Shown piece after piece: positions 1-11,360 of a stretch of 64,000 nucleotides of DNA; within the stretch, counting starts at the first letter, position 1; the number at the start of each line of letters is the position of its first letter. The notes beneath the pieces were generated by a model. That model searched no databases, was not told the DNA's origin, and worked only from the letters and a program-made list of their open reading frames with translations. The position numbers and the translations under genes were made by a program. Origin of the DNA: Lasiodiplodia sp. COLG20 (Eukaryota; Ascomycota; Dothideomycetes; Botryosphaeriales; Botryosphaeriaceae); contig VNWV01000003.1 of assembly GCA_009801085.1 (NCBI GenBank), positions 2,728,001 through 2,792,000 on the forward strand. Reading direction: 5' to 3'.

Positions 1-667
1 CAGGAAATCAATGGCCAAAGCCCGCAGAAGCGCGCTCGTAGTACCCTTCTCGGTAAACAGAATAGCCTTCGGACTACCATTGCCCTCGTTCAAGAAGTCG
101 TCGAAGTCGCTGTCGGTCACGCGCTTGACGTGGTTGGGAATCTTCTCAACGACAGCGTCGACAATGGCCTTGGCGCTTCTCGCACCTCTGTAGTCCTCCA
201 CTGTGGGCTTCCCCGGCTTCTTCCCCGGGCGCACAATCTTGAGCGTGGGGAAGCCCTCGACGCCCATCTCGGCGCAGAGTCGCTTGTTGAGATCGTCATC
301 GCAGTTGACGGCGGCGACCTTGGCGAGACCGGCAAGGTTTTTGGCGGCCTTCTCGTAGGCGGGCTTCAAGCTCTGGCAGTGGCCACACCAGGGCGCGTAG
401 AATCTAGTTGGCAGGGTTAGGAGCTAGGACCAAGTGGTGTCGCGACTACCGGGAGCTTACTCGACAATCTGGCGCGCTGTCAGCGTGGTTGGCCGTGCAA
501 GCGTCGTGTTGACTTACAGAAGTATGGTTGGACTTTGCAATGAGGCTACTGTAGTCCTTGGCCTCGACCTGCAAGACTGGCGAGTTCTTGGGGTACATGG
601 CGGCGAGGGCGGGCGAGGAGAAGAAGGCGGCGACCGCGGCAGCGGCCAATGCCTTGTGGGACACCAT
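1..667 (-). CDS. Protein disulfide isomerase, thioredoxin-fold (Mpd1/PDIA6-like), 3' part missing
   Basis: An ER oxidoreductase that forms or isomerises disulfides in secretory proteins. The start at 667 gives a signal peptide (MVSHKALAAAAVAAFF..ALA), followed by a thioredoxin domain with the active site FYAPWCGHC and the later motif GFPTLKI. Exons read as 667..518, 468..461 and 403..1. The middle exon is only 8 nt (ATTGTCGA); it is needed to keep the frame and gives the family sequence SIVEFYAPWCGHC. The frame is still open at base 1, so the C-terminal part lies outside the window. The gene is divergent from the Vta1 gene with about 240 bp between the start codons. Fungal proteins of this type carry one CGHC domain plus a second, inactive fold; only the first is visible here. 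Family assignment is firm; the choice between Mpd1 and PDIA6 naming is not. Confidence 0.9.
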
Positions 668-910
668 GGCAAGCTGCAGACGGGGAGCAGGAATCGAGTG
701 CGAGCGGATCCGAGAGGTGCGGCGAAGAGACGGGAGCGCGAAAGCAATAATATAGCTCGGAATATGCAAGCTGGCCTCAATGACGCTAATCGATTCGCGG
801 GGGTTCTCGAAGGCGCATCTCCCGCGTGGCCAGAGCTCCAGGCGGTCAGCCGCGCCCACCACAACCGCATCCCATCCCACTCCCCACCTTGCCCACGCAC
901 AACCCCCGCC

Positions 911-2202
911 ATGACGTCCAAAGTGCCCCAGGGCCTGAAGGCCGCCGACATCACCCGCTTCGCCCAGCGCGCCGTCCAGCTCGAGAAGTTCAAGCCCGTC
1001 ATCTCCTACTGGTGTAAGCTCTCCGCCCACCTGCTGCACCCCACCAAGCTGACCCAGCCCGCAGGCGAATACTTCATCGTGAACCAAATCATTGCCAAGG
1101 GCCTGCACACCGCCGACGAAGAATGTATGCAATACACCACCACGCTGATGGACAAGCTGGAGCAAACCAAAGCTCAGCACGCCGACAATGACGCCATCCT
1201 CGACGATGTTGCGGCTAAGGTCTATGTCGAGCAATTTGCCCTGGAAACTTTTCAGCGGGCCGACAATGCTGTGCGTGCAAACAAGGTTTCAGCGTACGCA
1301 TACATCCCCGCTGCCTCTCCATTACTGGCTGACGTGCCCTCAGCCAGACAGCAGACACCTTCCGCGCCGCTGCCACCTTCCTCGATCTCATGGGCGTCTG
1401 GGGCACATTGGATCCTGAGCTCTCCGCCAAGTCGAAATATGCCAAATACCATGCCCTGCGCATTGCCAAAGCCCTGAAAGCTGGCGAGGACCCCAACCTG
1501 TCCAATCCCGTGCAAGAGGCCGAGCCCATCAACGAAGAGTCGGCCCCGGCCCTTGATCCCAACGATCCAGAAGTCCAGCGTATAAATGGCACTCTCTCCC
1601 TGCAACCTACAGTTGAGACGGCACCTCCTTCCTTTGCGCCCTCGCCCTCACAGGACCCCAAGACATCCCTTTCCATCTCGCCGGCTGGCGCTCCCTCCGC
1701 ACCGCCCTTTGGCGACCCCACCCACGGTGACGTCTCCCCACTCGAGTCTACAGAGGACCGCAAGAACTCCATTGGCGGCGGCTATTTCCCGGCGGTGCCA
1801 ACCTTCACATCTGAAGGCCCTGCCCCTAGCCTGCCTACAGCGCCTGAGCAGCCAATGGAAGATGCGCCTTCGGCTCCTCCCGCACCTGATAATGGACAAT
1901 ACAATCCGAACGACTTCTATCAACCGCCCCCTTCGGCACCCACAGCTTCCGCACCTGTCGTTGCGCCGGCCGATTCCATACCCTCTGTGCCCGCTGTTCC
2001 GCCGCAGGCCGTCATGCCGATTGCGCAGACCAACCTACCCCCGCCCACTGCCCGAGGAGCGGACAACTATAGGACGGATGACGACTCAGTTATGAATGCT
2101 CAGAAGCATGCAAAGTGGGCGATTTCGGCCTTGAACTTTGAGGATGTCCCTACCGCAGTTAAAGAGTTGAGGATCGCTCTCGAAGCACTCGGTGCGCGGT
2201 GA
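911..2202 (+). CDS. VTA1: Vta1/LIP5-like ESCRT-associated regulator of Vps4
   Basis: Vta1 activates the AAA ATPase Vps4, which disassembles ESCRT-III on endosomes. Exons 911..1013, 1065..1293 and 1344..2202 join to 396 aa. The N-terminal ~170 residues are the tandem MIT-like Vta1 domain (start MTSKVPQGLKAADITRFAQR; later QTADTFRAAATFLDLMGVWG). A long Pro/Ala/Ser-rich linker follows (about 190-350). The last ~40 residues match the short C-terminal Vps4-binding helices (AQKHAKWAISALNFEDVPTA). The donor of intron 2 is the GT at 1294; using the GT at 1286 instead breaks the frame. The length is typical for filamentous fungi. Nothing in the sequence suggests special regulation. Confidence 0.93.
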
Positions 2203-2831
2203 ACTTTAAGGATGCTTGAGGCGTAGGATGATTTGTTGAATATTTTCTGGACTCTTTGTATGGAGCACTCTCGTGTTGACTTGTCCGTCCGCTGTAAGAT
2301 TGAGATACCCCGAGAGGCTTGTTATGTTCGATGTAGTATACAGTGCAGTTTCGTTCAATCCGAGTTTCCTACTCGTTTGCATGTACTTGCCTTTCAGGTT
2401 AGAGTTTCGCGGTTGAACCAGCCGTCATCCACGTCTCTGCCTCGCCCAACAAAGGACTTTTCTACGAAGGAGATGATTCCCAAGGTGAGCTGAGTGGTCG
2501 GAGGCAGACGGGTACATCTGAAGTGAGAACGTGAAACTCATGATTTCACAACAGCATCTAGACGTAGATGTCCGTCGCCTACGTGGGTAGGTGAAATGTC
2601 TTTAGCTTGGAACCTTACAGTCAACCTCACATAAAGGAACCACCCAGAAGATTTTTCACCAGAACCTTTCTCTGAGTTGCTACAATGTTCCACACTCGAC
2701 AGCCCAGAATCTCTTAAAAGCGTTGACCTTCTGCGCTTTCCGCCCCGACGCTCACTTAACTTCAGCACCCGCTCCTTCGCTGGTCTTCTCCACCCACCCT
2801 CCTTCCCACCGGCCGCAAGCTAGCCACAACA
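2203..2831. other. Intergenic stretch between VTA1 and the 6-16-like gene
   Basis: No supported gene. It contains one weak member of the palindromic repeat family near 2541..2597 (described separately). The 150 bases before the next ATG are pyrimidine-rich on the plus strand, as is common in fungal leaders. Confidence 0.6.
2541..2597 (+). repeat. Degenerate member of the dispersed palindromic repeat family (weakest copy)
   Basis: It contains TACGTGGGTAGGTGAA, close to the outer arm TACGTGGGTAGTTGAA of the copy at 11.9 kb. It also has GATTTCACA and ATCTAGACG, which together resemble the inner part of the copy at 31.5 kb. Only fragments match, so membership is tentative. Confidence 0.4.
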
Positions 2832-3463
2832 ATGGGGTTTTTTGACTCGCTCTCGGCCGCCGCTCGCAAGGCGATGAAACGTATTGCCAAAGCTGCCAAC
2901 ACCGCAATGGAGACCATCACGAACAAGGCCAAAAAAGTGAAGGCCCAAGTTGAACACACTGTAGCCAAGGCCAAAAACAACTTCAAGGTTTTCTGCACCA
3001 AGGCACTTCGCATTCTCAAGAAGACCTTTCTCGACCTTCGCTGCGCGCTGCGCGTCAAAGTCCGTCATATTATCGAGTGGGTCAAAGCGCACCCGTACAT
3101 GACAGCTGCCATCGTCGTCGGAGTCATTCTAGCGATTGTCTTGCCTCCCGTCATCTTGCATTGTCTTGGTTTCACCGCTGCTGGTGTCGCCGCTGGTAAG
3201 TGAGGAAGAGAAGCACAGCACCATCCAATTTCGCTATGCCCGCGGTCAAGTGAGAGCGACTAACCCGCACAACAGGCTCGTTCGCTGCGGCTATCCAGGC
3301 ATCCATCGGCTCCGTCGCTGCCGGTAGTACTTTCGCTATCCTTACAAGTGCTATGATGGGCGGATACGGCGTTGCGATTGTGATTGGCTGGATCGCTTCC
3401 AGCTATCTCGCTTTCCTGCTTGGATTATTGATGTGGAGGCTCTTTGGCAGCCAGGAAGATTAG
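2832..3463 (+). CDS. Interferon-inducible 6-16/ISG12-like small membrane protein
   Basis: Exons 2832..3195 and 3276..3463 join to 183 aa. The first ~80 residues form a highly basic, amphipathic stretch (many Lys/Arg/Ala: AARKAMKRIAKAANT, KNNFKVFCTKALRILKK). A hydrophobic helix follows (MTAAIVVGVILAIVLPPVIL), then a Gly/Ala/Ser-rich region, LGFTAAGVAAGSFAAAIQ..GSVAAGSTFAILTSAMMGG. That last region matches the hallmark of the IFI6/IFI27 (ISG12) family, and a final hydrophobic segment precedes the short tail. The frame is continuous only across the 80-nt intron. In animals the family acts at mitochondrial or ER membranes in apoptosis and interferon responses; the fungal role is unknown. The basic N-terminus could be a mitochondrial or membrane-binding sequence (inference). 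It converges with the LMBD1 gene. Confidence 0.82.
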
Positions 3464-4188
3464 GATGGCAAGAACCACGAGAGAAGCAAGGAGGATCAGA
3501 ATGTGGGCGATCTCTACGGCTAGTCGCCTCCTTAGAAGACTTCGCAGATTAGAAGGCGTGAATTTCTGTTGAGCGAAATTCACATCTTAAGACAGAGCAC
3601 ACCTGTCATCCTAGACCAGTGCTACAGCACCGGGAAGATTCAGGTTCAGACAAAGCACATAGTCCACTAATGCTACATTGAACCTGAGGGCTACGGAATG
3701 TATTGTCACAATTCAGATTGCAAAAACTCTCATAATGACTTATGAACTCCGACTACAATACTCTGATTCTCTTTCAAATGGACTGATATTATTAGTCATG
3801 CAATGCATTGCTCGATTAATGCGGCTGGTTGAAGTAAGCGTTAAGAAATCCCTGACATAAATTGAGAGTCGTCCGTCGTGACGAAAATTTCTAGCTACTC
3901 CCCGGCGACAATACCCATCCGTATAGAAAGGTGCTGCATCTGAAGGCTAGCGTTGATTTGTTTTTCGCTCATGTCATGGGCAGTTGAAGCTACCGTCCGG
4001 GCGAGAACACCAAAATAAAAATTCTACATACACGGCTAGATTAATTCCACAAAAAGGACAATATACCACCTTGGGATATCATACGCACAGGTAAACGGGA
4101 AGAAAAGAAACACAAAAACAAGTGGACATTAAATCATACGGCAGGATTATCGCCGCCCAGACTCATGAGACTACATCTTGGGAGGGGA
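3464..4188. other. Intergenic stretch between convergent genes
   Basis: This is the shared 3' region of the 6-16-like gene and the LMBD1 gene. It is AT-richer than the surroundings, has no supported gene, and contains a copy of the palindromic repeat at 3945..4033. Confidence 0.6.
3945..4033 (-). repeat. Dispersed palindromic repeat, single-arm copy
   Basis: Read on the plus strand it has GGCTAGCG, then GCTCATGTCATGGG, then the arm GGGCAGTTGAAGCTACCGTC, then a loop ending ATTCTACATACAC. The flank, arm and loop all match the copy at 11896..12015, but the loop is in the opposite orientation relative to the flank and the second arm is missing. GGCTAG occurs at both edges (3945..3950 and 4034..4039). 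This could be a target duplication or chance. Confidence 0.7.
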
Positions 4189-6113
4189 TCACCAGTTAGT
4201 GTCTCTTCCCTCAGAACGGCTGCCGTGGTTAGTACCATTGTCGGTTGCTCCATACGTAGCAGCTCTAGCCTTTGAACGGCTAGTAATGTCTTGCCATGTA
4301 GCGTTGAAGCGACGACCCGTGCTGGAAAGCAATCCTTCCTCCTCTTCTTCCTCGAGATCTGCATCCAGCTGGGCCACGTCGAGCCTTGGAGTGCGGAACA
4401 ACATGGTGATGAAGACAATCAGATATACCACTAGTGTTCGTTAGCTCTGGTATCCCGGAAAAATGGGGTTCCAAGATTTCCAAGGAATACTCACGAAGGA
4501 AAGCGAACTGGGCCCAAAAGTCCACTACACCGAAGAATGGAAAGTTCACCGTCACGCGATTGATGAACGTGGTGACGACACTAGGAGTGCAAACATCTTT
4601 CGCGACAGGGTTCTCTGCAAGTTCAGTGCATGGTTTGATGGCACTCTTGTGTTGTGAGCAATCTGGCTGCTCTCCTGGGTGATGGGCGGGACGGTCACAG
4701 TAGGTCTGAGGTCCAAAAGTGGCGTACTGCGGCGCAATCATCATGGCAACAGAATAGTTGATGGCCAGGACCATCAAAGTCAGAAGGACTGTTGCCAGAA
4801 GAAGGGCCTGAGGGCTTGTGTGACCCTTCCTGATCTGGAAGATGGTAATCCAAAGGAAGCGGATGCCCACAGTGGCAATGCCGACGACAGATGCAGAAAA
4901 CAAAAAGAGGACCAGCAAGAGGAATATGATGTAGTCAATGGGGAACACCTTGGAGGATTGGACGAAAATCCAGTTGATAGGCTGGAAAATGTTGATGTGA
5001 CCGAGCACATAACCACATCCGGCCTTGCAAATGGAGTTCTTTGCCTTGTCGATGCCGGTGATGAGCATTGAGACGAAGATTAGGAGTGCAAAGATCATAA
5101 GTATGATTCCGCCGAGGAGTTTGATGGGCCTGAAGATGGCCTCGACCTTGATCCAGGCCCTCATCAGCCAACCTCGCTCCTCGCCGCTGGCTTCGGCAGC
5201 AAGACGCTCCCGCCTGACAAGGGTGCGCTCGTCGCGCACAAGAGCTTCAAGCCGGCGGCGTTCACGAGCATCCAGGCCATCAGCGCGACCCTCGTTGCGC
5301 CGCTCAAGTTGTCTTTGTTCCTCGCGATTTGATTCGAGTTGTGCAGCGGTGTCTTGGGCTAGCGTCGGGGCCGAAATGGATGGAGCAGACTTGATCATGG
5401 CTGCAGGCAGCAGCGCGAGGCCAGCCGCTGTGTAGAGAATGTATATAATCGTACCAATGGTGATCAAAAGGCCCAGAGCGAATGTGAGAGCGCGCTCGCC
5501 ATCTAGTAGGGTGTCGTTAGCTTTCCAGCATCGAAATGGCCAGCAAGAACGACTTACGATTCTCAGCCAAGAGCTTCTTGAAATAGTCCAAGTCGAGGTG
5601 CTGGTGTTTGGTGCTCCTTGCGACTGGCACGAAAAAGCCGACGAGGAACACAATCACGACCAAGACGATGAAAGCAATGGTGTACTTGAGGGCACCCCAA
5701 AGGCGAGACCCCACGGTCTGCGTGCCGTCCTCTTCGGCACCCTCATCGTACTCTTCGTAGAAGAAGTAGGTGAAGGGAACGAGCAGAAGACACAGCACAG
5801 CATCCAGCGAGTATAGGGTATAGTAAACAATCTTCAGAGTGTAAACAATGTCGTCTACCTTGTCGGGCGTGGCCCAGTCCTTGCGGCGGCCTTCCTTGGC
5901 GGCGTTGGTGGACGAGGTGAGGGCAATGTCGACGGGCATGAGCAGAATAGTGGCCCAGAGAGCGCTCACGGTGAAGATGCATACTGCGGTCACGGAGGCG
6001 GCGCGTTCGCGAGGAGTCTGGTAGATGTAGACGAAGATGGCGGCGATGGCCAGCAGAATGACAATAGCGACGGCATAGGCGACCCAGATCAAGCTTGTCT
6101 GGATGAGCGCCAT
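4189..6113 (-). CDS. LMBD1-type lysosomal/vacuolar cobalamin transporter-like membrane protein (LMBR1 family)
   Basis: Exons 6113..5558, 5502..4495 and 4430..4189 join to 601 aa. The start [11 protein letters not shown] is the family's usual N-terminus. About nine hydrophobic segments are visible: four in the first 190 residues, one around [30 protein letters not shown], and more after residue 340. Between them is a long charged, Arg/Glu-rich cytoplasmic loop ([21 protein letters not shown]), as in LMBR1/LMBD1 proteins. The C-terminus is cytosolic with an acidic run ([10 protein letters not shown]). Human LMBRD1 is required for lysosomal export of vitamin B12. Most fungi do not use B12, so the substrate in fungi is uncertain. 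It is divergent from CFT1 with 311 bp between starts. Confidence 0.92.
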
Positions 6114-6424
6114 TGTGGTGAGATTGCGTCTGCGGGCGACGCTGTGGGGTTGGAGATTCTGGAGAGTCAAGTCAAGTCAAGTCGAGAAGTAGCCCGCACG
6201 TTGGGTTGTGGAATCCGGGCAGCGGGGGCGATGGAAGCTTGCCTGGCGACGGGAGCTGCCTCACGATGACGTGGGGACGTGCGCCTCGGCGATCGCGTTG
6301 CTCCCTGCAGCGAGTGCTTGGCGCGTCGGCATTCCGCCTCGCAACCACCACCACCACCAACAAACCGCGTCCATTGCCCGGCGCACCATGCTCGCGCCTG
6401 TCCTGCGCTCCCTCCGCCGCCACC
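6114..6424. promoter_or_regulatory. Shared divergent upstream region of the LMBD1 gene and CFT1
   Basis: 311 bp separate the two ATGs. The stretch holds a short tandem array of the 5-mer AGTCA/TCAAG at about 6168..6184 and an overlapping AC-rich (CCACCA)n tract at about 6345..6362 on the CFT1 side. No TATA box is seen on either side. Confidence 0.5.
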
Positions 6425-9400
6425 ATGCAGGTCTACACTGAGCTCACCCCGCCCACCGCCGTCTCCAATGCCGTCAGCCTGGCATTCCTCGGCCCCAAAG
6501 CCCACAACCTCGTCGTTGCGAAGACGTCGCTGCTTCAAGTCTTCGAGCTGAAGTCCATCGTCACCGAAGTCAGCCAAGCTGCCAAAGATGGCCCCGCTAC
6601 CGCTGTCGCCGCCGACGACCCCTCCGAGCCCGCCGATCTATTCGTCCAGCGAACCGAACACACATCCAAGCTTGTGCTTGTCGCCGAGTATCCGCTGCAG
6701 GGAACTGTCCTCTCGCTTGCCCGCATCAAGGCCCTCGACACCAAGTCTGGCGGCGATGCTCTTCTCATTGCTTTTCGAGACGCCAAGATGAGCTTGGTCG
6801 AGTGGGATCCGGTGAACCATGCTTTGTCGACCATCTCAATTCACTTTTACGAGGGCGAAGAGCTGCAGGGTGCCCCATGGGACGCCGACTTGGGACAGTA
6901 TCACAACTTTTTGGTTGCTGATCCGAGCAGCAGGTGCGCCGCTCTAAAGTTTGGCGCACGCCACCTGGCCATTTTGCCTTTCCGCCAGCTTGGCGATGAC
7001 CTGGTTGAGGGCGATGACTACGACCCGGATTTAGATGAGCCCCCTGCTGCTAAAGAAAAGGCGACAAATGGCGATGTGCCTCAGACCCCATACAAGTCTT
7101 CCTTCGCCCTATCGTTGCCGCAGATCGACCCTACCCTGACGCACCCTGTTCACCTTGACTTTCTCCACGAGTACCGAGAGCCTACGTTTGGTATCATCTC
7201 AGCAAACAAAGCAGCCGCTGCCTCGCTGCTCTACGAGCGCCGCGATGTCTTGACTTACACCGTCTTCACGCTGGATCTGGAAGAGAAGGCATCCACCGCC
7301 CTACTCTCAGTCACTGGCCTTCCGTATGATACTTCCAAGGTGATGCCGCTGCCTCTACCTGTTGGCGGTGCGCTCCTCCTTGGTGCCAACCAGTTCATTC
7401 ATGTGGACCAAGCCGGGAAGACGAACGCGGTCGCTGTCAATGATTTTGCCAAGCAATGTTCCTCTTTCCCCATGGCCGACCAATCAGACCTTGGTATGCG
7501 GCTAGAAGGTGCCAGCGTGGAGCTTCTGTCTTCTGAGACTGGTGACTTAATCGTCGTCCTTCGAGACGGTAGCTTGGCTATCATCGATTTCAAGCTCGAC
7601 GGGCGGTCGGTCTCTGGGATATCCATCCGGAGAGTGTCGGAAGATAAGGGAGGCTCCGTCGTGGTGACAGCAGCTTCTTGCACGACGAGTTTAGGCCGCA
7701 ACAGGATGTTTATTGGCAGCGAAGACGGAGACTCCGTGGTTCTCGGCTGGACTAAGAAGGCGACACAACTATCCAGAAAACGAACTCATGCTGAAATGCT
7801 CGCTGATGATGCGGAATTGTCATTCGATGAAGAGGATTTGGAGGATGACGACGATCTTTATGGGGATGGTCCTTCGACCGCAAAGGCTGCTGCTGCGTCA
7901 TCGGACTCCAGTGATCCCGGCAATTACACTTTTAGGATCCACGACAGCTTACCAAGTTTAGCACCAATCAAGGATATGGCTCTGGCAAGCCACAAGGTAA
8001 CAGACACTGCCATGGGCGTTGTGGAGAAGACGATAGACCAACTGGACCTGGTCGCATCAACGGGACGTGGCAAGGCTGGAGCTCTCGCCGTCATGAGACG
8101 GGAACTTGATCCTGTCATTATGCGCAAAGGAGAATTCTCCACTGCCCGAGCCGTCTGGTCGGTCCACGCCAAGAAGCCGGCGCCCAAAGGAATGGTGGCT
8201 GCCGGCCCGCAAGATGCCGAAGCAAAACTTGCGGCGGATGTGGATTATGATCAGTTTTTGATCGTCTTGAGGTCCAACAATGAGGGTGGCGAAGAGTCTG
8301 CTGTTTTCAATATCACAGCCACTGGTTTCGAAGAAACCAGCAAAGGCGACTTTGAGCGTGAAGATGCAGCCACCATCAATGTAGGCACCATTGCTGGCGG
8401 AACAAGGATAGTTCAGGTGTTGAAAGCGGAGATCCGCAGCTACGACTCCGGTAAGTGCAAATTTTTATTTTCATTTTCCGTTGCTGCTAGAAGGCTAGAT
8501 CTCAATGTCCATTCGGGCGGCATTACGACCAAAATGAAGCTTAAAGCTACGTTGGCCTACAGCGGTTCTGCACGGCGGCAAAGCTGCGGTGTCTGCCGGT
8601 CAAAGCAGCATTTTACATGCAGCTCGAACTGTGGCCAGAGCATTTGTGTGGAAGCTCGAGAGGACAGATCGGACTGCAAAAGCTTCCACAAACCATGTGC
8701 TTAGATCAATACAATGTTTCCACCTTCACCCTTCTCACTGCCCTCGAACTTGTGCACAAAGCAATGTTTGCCATAAAGTGCAATTTACCAGAGCATGACT
8801 AACTTTCCCTGTGTTTAGAACTTGGCCTTGACCAAATCCTTCCCATGGAAGATGAGAACGGTTCGGAGCTCAGAATCGTCAGTGCCAGCTTTGCAGACCC
8901 TTACATCCTTGTTCTGCGCGATGATTCTAGCGTCATCATCTTGCAAGCGGATGCGAATGGCGAGATGGAAGAGATCGACCGGGGTGATGCCCTGTTGTCC
9001 ACCAAATGGCTTTCGGGTTGCATCCACCAATCGCCAACCACGGGAGACAAAGCCTTGGCCTATCTTCTCAGTGCCGAAGGCGGGCTGCACGTAAGACTGG
9101 TTTTCTCACTGGCGTCCGAGTTTTGAGCTGATTTGCTGAATAGGTGTACGCGTTGCCGGATCTATCGAAGCCGGCCTACATTGCCGCAAGCCTTGGCTTT
9201 CTTCCACCCATGTTGACGGCAGACTTCACGCCTCGTCGGTCATCCGCAAAAGCAGCATTAAGTGAAATCCTTGTAACAGATCTTGGCGACTCGACGTCGA
9301 AAAGCCCACACCTTATCGTAAGCGCGTGCCTTCTTATTCTACCTAAACACTGCTAATTTTACCAGGTACGCACTTCGTCCAATGACCTAGTGATCTACCA

Positions 9401-11360
9401 ACCGTACCATTTCCCCGTTCATGAGACCGTGCAGCCCTTCATTGAAAACCTGAGGTGGCTCAAGGTGCCCCAGCCGCGACTACCAGAATTCAGTGAAGAC
9501 CCTGCGCTGGAGTCTGAAGAGATTGCGGATGGCAGGGAGAGTATTCTAACTCCACTTGTTAATGTCGGGGGGTACAGCGCCGCTTTCATGGCCGGGACGT
9601 CACCGAGTTTCATCTTGAAGGAATCTTCAAGCCTCCCACGAGTACTCAAGATGAGGACCAAATCAGTCAAAAATCTGAGCAGCTTCCACACCGCCGAGTG
9701 CGATCGTGGGTTTGCCTTCATTGACACTGACGTGAGTGCTTCGAGCATTATCCGATGTCCAACAATTGCTAACCTACCTTCTTTCGCAGGGAAACCTACG
9801 CGTGTGTCAACTTCCGCGTGGATTCCGTTACGGCGATGTTGGTTGGGCGGTGAAGAAGATACCCATGGGACAGGATATTCAGGCCATGTGCTACCACCCA
9901 CCCAAGGATGTCCTCGTTCTTGGTGTGGGCGAGCAAGAACCTTTCACACTGCCTGAAGATGAGCATCACCATGAGTGGCTCGAAGAGAGTGAGGTTTTTC
10001 CTCCGTCGCTCTAAGCTGTTTCTAACATGTCTTATGCAGACATCACATTTAAACCAATGGTCGAACACGGCATGATCAAGGTTCTTGATGCGCAGACCAT
10101 GAATATAATCGATACGTAAGGACACCGGCCCCTCCCACTCGGAATTTCTGAAGCTCATCTCAACGTAGGCACGAGCTCGAAGCATTCGAGGTGGTCCTCA
10201 CGATCAAAGTACTTAATCTCGAGGTCTCAGAGAACACGCACGAGCGAAAGCAGCTGGTAGCCGTGGGTACGGGCTTTATTCGCGGTGAAGATTTGCCATC
10301 ACGTGGCTGCATATACGTGTTCGAAGTCATCAACGTCGTCCCCGAGCCCGGCCACCCGGAGACTAACCGCAAGCTGAAGCTGATCGCCAAGGAAGAGGTG
10401 AGGGGCTCGGTCACGGCCATTACGGACGTCGGCAGTCAGGGTTTCTTGCTCATGGCGCAAGGTCAGAAGTGCATGGTGAGAGGCCTGAAAGAAGACGGCA
10501 CGCTGCTGCCAGTTGCTTTCATGGACATGCAATGTTACGTAACCGTTGCAAGAGAGCTAAAAGGATCGGGGATGCTACTGATGGGCGACGCCGCCAAGGG
10601 AGCCTGGTTCGTCGGGTACACGGTAAGCATTCTAACAGGGCTCAGGGTATCGGAATACACACGATGCTGACGACGGCTTCAGGAGGACCCATACAAAATG
10701 ATACTCTTCGGAAAGAGCAAAGCACACATGGAGGTCATGGCCGCCGAATTCCTGCCGCACGACAAACAGCTCTGCCTGATGGTCGCGGATGCGGACTGCA
10801 ACCTGCACGTGCTACAGTACGACCCGGAGCACCCCAAGTCGCTGTCGGGCCAGCGGCTGCTGCACAAGTCGACCTTCCACACCGGCCACTTCACCACCAC
10901 CATGACGCTGCTTCCTTCGTCCCTGCTTCCCACCACGGGTACCTCCAACCCTGACGATCCAGACGACCTTGACTACAATCCTGAAAACAATCCGGACGCC
11001 ATGGACCTTGATCCAACCACTACAAAGCCCCCACAACAACACATCCTCCTCACCACCCTTTCCGGCAGCGTGGCTCTCCTCACGCCCTTGTCCGAGCAAC
11101 AGTACCGCCGCCTCGGCGCACTGCAGACGTTCCTGCTCGGCTCGCTTGAGCACTGGTGTGGCCTCAATCCCCGCGCTTACCGCGCCGTCGAGAGCGAGGG
11201 GTTCGGTAGCCGTGGCGTCGTTGATGGCGGGCTCTTGGCGCGTTGGATGGAGCTGGGGAGCCAGCGCCAGGCCGAGGGTGCGGCAAAGGTAGGCGTCGAA
11301 GAATGGGTGCTCAGGAGCGATCTGGAGTTTATTAGTGGTGCGGGCCTGGGATATTTGTAG
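6425..11360 (+). CDS. CFT1: Cleavage and polyadenylation factor subunit Cft1/CPSF160
   Basis: This is the large beta-propeller scaffold of the mRNA 3'-end processing complex in the nucleus. Eight exons (6425..8450, 8819..9090, 9144..9317, 9366..9731, 9790..9988, 10040..10115, 10169..10622, 10683..11360) join in frame to 1414 aa, the normal size for fungal Cft1. The start [19 protein letters not shown] is typical. Residues ~455-485 carry a basic then very acidic segment ([30 protein letters not shown]). The C-terminal third is the CPSF-A domain ([34 protein letters not shown]), and [12 protein letters not shown] is the end. Intron 1 is 368 nt; the other six are about 50-60 nt. Reading through intron 1 stays open for 84 codons and then stops. 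Confidence 0.96.
8578..8704 (+). mobile_element. Possible transposase remnant (piggyBac-like Cys-rich domain) inside CFT1 intron 1
   Basis: Within the unusually long intron 1 the frame encodes a compact Cys/His cluster, [20 protein letters not shown] followed by [13 protein letters not shown]. The spacing C-x2-C-x7-C-x3-C-x4-C-x9-C-x3-H resembles the Cys-rich C-terminal domain of piggyBac-type transposases. Only about 40 residues are recognisable, no terminal repeats or TTAA duplications were identified, and similarity is judged by eye. The intron is about 300 nt longer than its neighbours, which fits an insertion. Confidence 0.35.

Noticed and set aside
4034..4039. GGCTAG as a proven target-site duplication
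   Set aside because: Only one copy shows it; six bases including a CTAG palindrome are not enough, so it is reported only as a possibility.
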